A DNA stretch of 64,000 nt, from positions 1,750,287-1,814,286 of the forward strand of contig JADWOT020000009.1 in assembly GCA_036345935.2 (NCBI GenBank), in the 5' to 3' direction. Both the position numbers and the translations under genes were made by a program. This document shows positions 60,741-64,000 of this stretch, one piece after another; position 1 is the first letter of the stretch, and the number at the start of each line of letters is the position of its first letter. A model generated the notes under the pieces. It worked only from the letters and a program-made list of their open reading frames with translations. It was not told the DNA's origin and made no database searches. This DNA is from Taenia hydatigena (lineage: Eukaryota; Platyhelminthes; Cestoda; Cyclophyllidea; Taeniidae).

Positions 60741-63700
60741 CGGAAGCCAGCTTAGTAATACCAAGAACAGATAAAATTAAAGCACAGTCACATGAAAGTG
60801 CACTACCCTCATCTGATTCGCTAAAACAGTAACCTTAAGAAGCCGCCCTTCCTTCCTATAAATATAAACATATAAATTTTATTCTCAACCTAGAGACCAT
60901 TCCCATAAAGTTCGTTATTTCATACTTTTCATGTTTTCACCTTTGTACTGATGACGTAGCTAGTAAATCAAAGCAGAGATTCCGCTTACAAGTCGGTATT
61001 TGCGAAGTTTGCTCATCAAGTATGCAGTGCCAGATATCCGGATAAAAACTGGAGCAAGTCGGATGCATATTTTTTATGACTAGTGGCTTGCGAAAACTTT
61101 TATTTAATTGATTTTTCAGTTTGGGTTTGTGTTACGTCTTGAACTCAACTTTTCCACTAATCCTCAAAGTTTCTGCCATGAATTGACGTTGTACGTATCT
61201 GCTTGGGTAATTTAGCCCCTGAATGTTATGCTTTCTTCAAATAACGCTGGTAATGTAGCTTTTTGAGTTTTCCTTGAAGGCATTAGAAGTCAAAGTAGCG
61301 TGGCCGAAGGTCCGGAAGTCCATTGACATGATCCAAAGGCCATGCTGTCGAGTGAAATTGTGCCAAAGCATCCCATTAGCTCTCCTTCAATGTTGCCAAT
61401 GCATACTCTTGAATACCGTTTAATTTTCTTACGACCTCAGCAAGCATCCCTGGTGCTACCGCCTTTTGACGCATTTTAATGCTTTTTAGCATTGACTATT
61501 TTTGCCTTCCAGATAAACTGTAAATCATCCCTGTATCACAAGCACAGGTCTTTCCAAAGTAATCAGTTAAAAATGTAAACTTTACTCGCATTTCATTCAA
61601 TTATGTAGGTCTAATCATTTGTCATGTACCCTAATGTCAGCATTTATTGATTCTGTAAACAGGAATGACCTGGAACATGGGCCATTGCTAACAATATCAT
61701 GCTAAATCAACTTTTTGGCCTGTCCCGAAGCAATCACAATCCAAGTTATTAATAAAAGCACGGACCACAATTTGGGTTTTTGCATCATGAAGAATTTTCG
61801 CGGCTTCCAAAGCCCGATGACTCATACGATTAAGGAATCTCGAACAAGTAAATCCCTCCCTTGACCATACCACATCTCTCAGTACTACTTACGAAGACTT
61901 CATAAATGAGGATCCAATATCAATAGGTGCCCTTACTTGGTGTAGTGAAATTCACCAAACTTGTAAGATATCAGATTTATAGTGGAACGGTAGGTAGGGG
62001 AGCAACTGCACATTTCCTATGGGGGAACTAGTGTGCCTTTACAGTCAGTGCGACACCCATCTCCCCTATTATAATATCGTCTTCACAAAAGTTTGCAGAC
62101 TAACAACTTATTGAAAACCCCCCTCCCCTTAATTCCACCTAAATTCGTGGTAGGAAGTTCTAGAGGACTGATGGAGACGAAGGATTGTTATAAACCCACA
62201 GAGAAGCTGGGTCAAGAACAATGCATATACACGAGCCATTACGGCTACAAGGTGGTGATTTAACTGCAAAAGCTGAAGAAAGTTAACGATTCTATGACGG
62301 CTTACAGCACTTTCCATCGTCTCTTACCTGCTCCTGCAACGTCGGAAGAGATGAATTTACTATTAGTTGTTGCCAATGGCACATATTTGATTGGAGAATG
62401 CCAAAGTCTGACTAATGTTTTGGTAATAGAACCTGTCACAAGGCCGAAAGGTAGAAAGAAGGGCTAAGAGCTCTTAAGCTGATTCTATAATTCGGGTCTG
62501 TTAAAAACGTGATCTTCATTTAAAAAGGGGAACTAACCTAGCAACCGGTTGTGCTGCCCACCAAATAACAAGTGATTCTTTGAATGGAATAAAATTATAT
62601 ACTCCTCGCGGTCACCGCTCCACCCTTTTGGGGGTGAAATGTATCAGGATGGAGATCTACTAGGGAAGACACAGGATAGTGTTTCGCATCAGTTTTACCG
62701 ACCAGTTTTTTGGCACATCACCTTAAGGGCGACAAATTATCTGCGGATTCAGGAGCAATTTCACATGCTCCAAAGGTCCCCTCACCTAGCGCAAGGTCGA
62801 GTTAAGGCTGCAGCAACCTGTCTGTATGTCGTTTATCTGGAGACTTTATTTCTATGTGGTTAAATTTTGGCCAATTTTACTCCACTATAGTTCCAGAATG
62901 TGGGTGGTTTGGGTGGTTGAAAGTGATATTTTCAGCTGGAAGCTTGGTACATCCACAGATTTTCCACAGCCTGCAACGCGGGTTCGGGCCAAAAAAGCCC
63001 TCACAAATCTAAAATACCATTTTCCACTCTGCCTGAGTCACCAGCGCTTGACAGGTGAAACTTTACCGGTGGTAAATGCCAACCTGCTTCCTTTAAGTCT
63101 GACGGTTTACATTCAGTAAACTCCGAAGGTGCCAGCTAAGTTGCGTTGAAAATGTCACCTGCATTTGAAAGAAGAGGTTCAACATATCTACCGGTTGTGT
63201 TATCTGACAAATAGCAAATAAATATTTAAGCGAGTTTAAGATGTTTCAGATTTCTGACATTGAAAATGTCTTCAGTTGCCTTCGATACTGAATGGCAACT
63301 GACACTTCCACATGAAATATAAGAAATGATGTAAATGGACCGAAAGTGAGGCCTCCGCCTGAACGTTCACGACCAAACTCAGTGTCTGCCTTCCAGCGAA
63401 GATAGGATATGAAATGCGAGGGTGTGGTAAATACCATCTACTTCATTTCCAAATAAGGAAATCGGCCTTGCAATGATCCGCTTTCGCGCAAGAAGGATTC
63501 ACCCCAACACTGGCAGTAATGATCAGTGACCAGTGATGGCATGAAGGCATGAATGGCACTCAACGTTCGTTTCTTTCTTTAAACTGTCAAACCATTGTCC
63601 TGCTTCGATTCCCGACCCGATGTGGCTTACTCTTTCGCTGAGATGGTTCTGCTTTTAAGCATTGGATACGTATAATGCATCCTCGTGCACATCGTCATCA

Positions 63701-64000
63701 CTATCATCATCATCAAAACAACCATCGCCACCGCCATAGGTCACTCAACGAATGTAATTGCCAAAAGTCAGCTCGATGACATTCGAATTGGCTCGGAGTG
63801 ACTAGTAATCTTGCTGTCATTCGATCCTGTTGATGTTCCACAGCCTTAGAGATGAAGTTCTGCCCATTTTCTGGGAAGGAGGGGAAAGGGCACAAAGCTA
63901 CTTTGCTCGAAATAAACACGTGTCGTCAGCACGCCTCACATCATAAGCTCAATTTCCTTTCAATAAGTACGTGTAGTGCTTCCCAAATCACTGGTTTTCA
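60741..64000. other. upstream region of FCP1; no confident gene
   Basis: It should contain the FCP1 promoter. A TATA-like ttatatttatag on the minus strand lies about 60854-60866. Open frames at 62639-63119 (+) and 63246-63437 (-) have no splice or family support. A CAT-triplet run sits at 63692-63714. I see nothing else. Confidence 0.4.
63692..63714 (+). repeat. CAT trinucleotide repeat
   Basis: Imperfect cat/cac triplets near the right edge of the window. Confidence 0.7.

Noticed and set aside
63246..63437. 63-codon minus-strand frame upstream of FCP1
   Set aside because: Reads smoothly but lacks splice sites, a good start or a family; left unannotated.
63600..63625. tRNA B-box-like gcttcgattcccgacc
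   Set aside because: No matching A box or cloverleaf stems upstream.

Overview
This window is metazoan DNA, most likely from a parasitic flatworm of the cestode type. The genes are split by introns, and three introns of one gene are only 37-41 bp long. There are TATA boxes, a Kozak-type start and AATAAA signals, but no operons or ribosome binding sites. An intronless tegument-style dynein light chain is present, and base composition is around 43% GC by eye. The cestode (possibly taeniid) assignment is inference; intron splicing and gene identities come from reading the sequence.

Three genes can be supported. (1) Plus strand, about 1.0-16.9 kb: a synaptotagmin-like double-C2 protein. Eight exons join in frame to 414 codons. 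Both C2 domains appear to lack the Asp clusters that bind calcium. (2) Plus strand, 34.64-34.94 kb: a single-exon 99-codon dynein light chain of the LC8/tegumental type, with a TATA box and two poly(A) signals. (3) Minus strand, 60.74-39.94 kb: a complete FCP1/CTDP1-type RNA polymerase II CTD phosphatase. Fifteen exons join with matching phases to 1240 codons: N-terminal lipoyl-like segment, FCPH catalytic domain with DLDQT, BRCT domain, and a long acidic/basic/Ser-rich C-terminus.

Between and inside these genes lie two families of nearly identical long repeats in mirrored order, B1 - A1 - A2(inverted) - B2(inverted). Family A is a 1560-bp inverted pair (37871-39430 and 42466-44025). Its 3.0-kb spacer holds the last three FCP1 coding exons. 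Family B is an inverted pair (27552-29020 and 49436-50813) 20 kb apart. A2 and B2 sit in FCP1 introns. A third, older and diverged family (R1) occurs as direct copies at about 37.2-37.8 kb and 46.6-47.1 kb.

The 17-34 kb and 60.8-64 kb stretches hold no gene I can name. Several short plus-strand segments there (17.45, 21.02, 23.15, 26.0 and 31.0 kb) look like exons and could belong to one or more unrecognised genes. Their reading frames are not certain.
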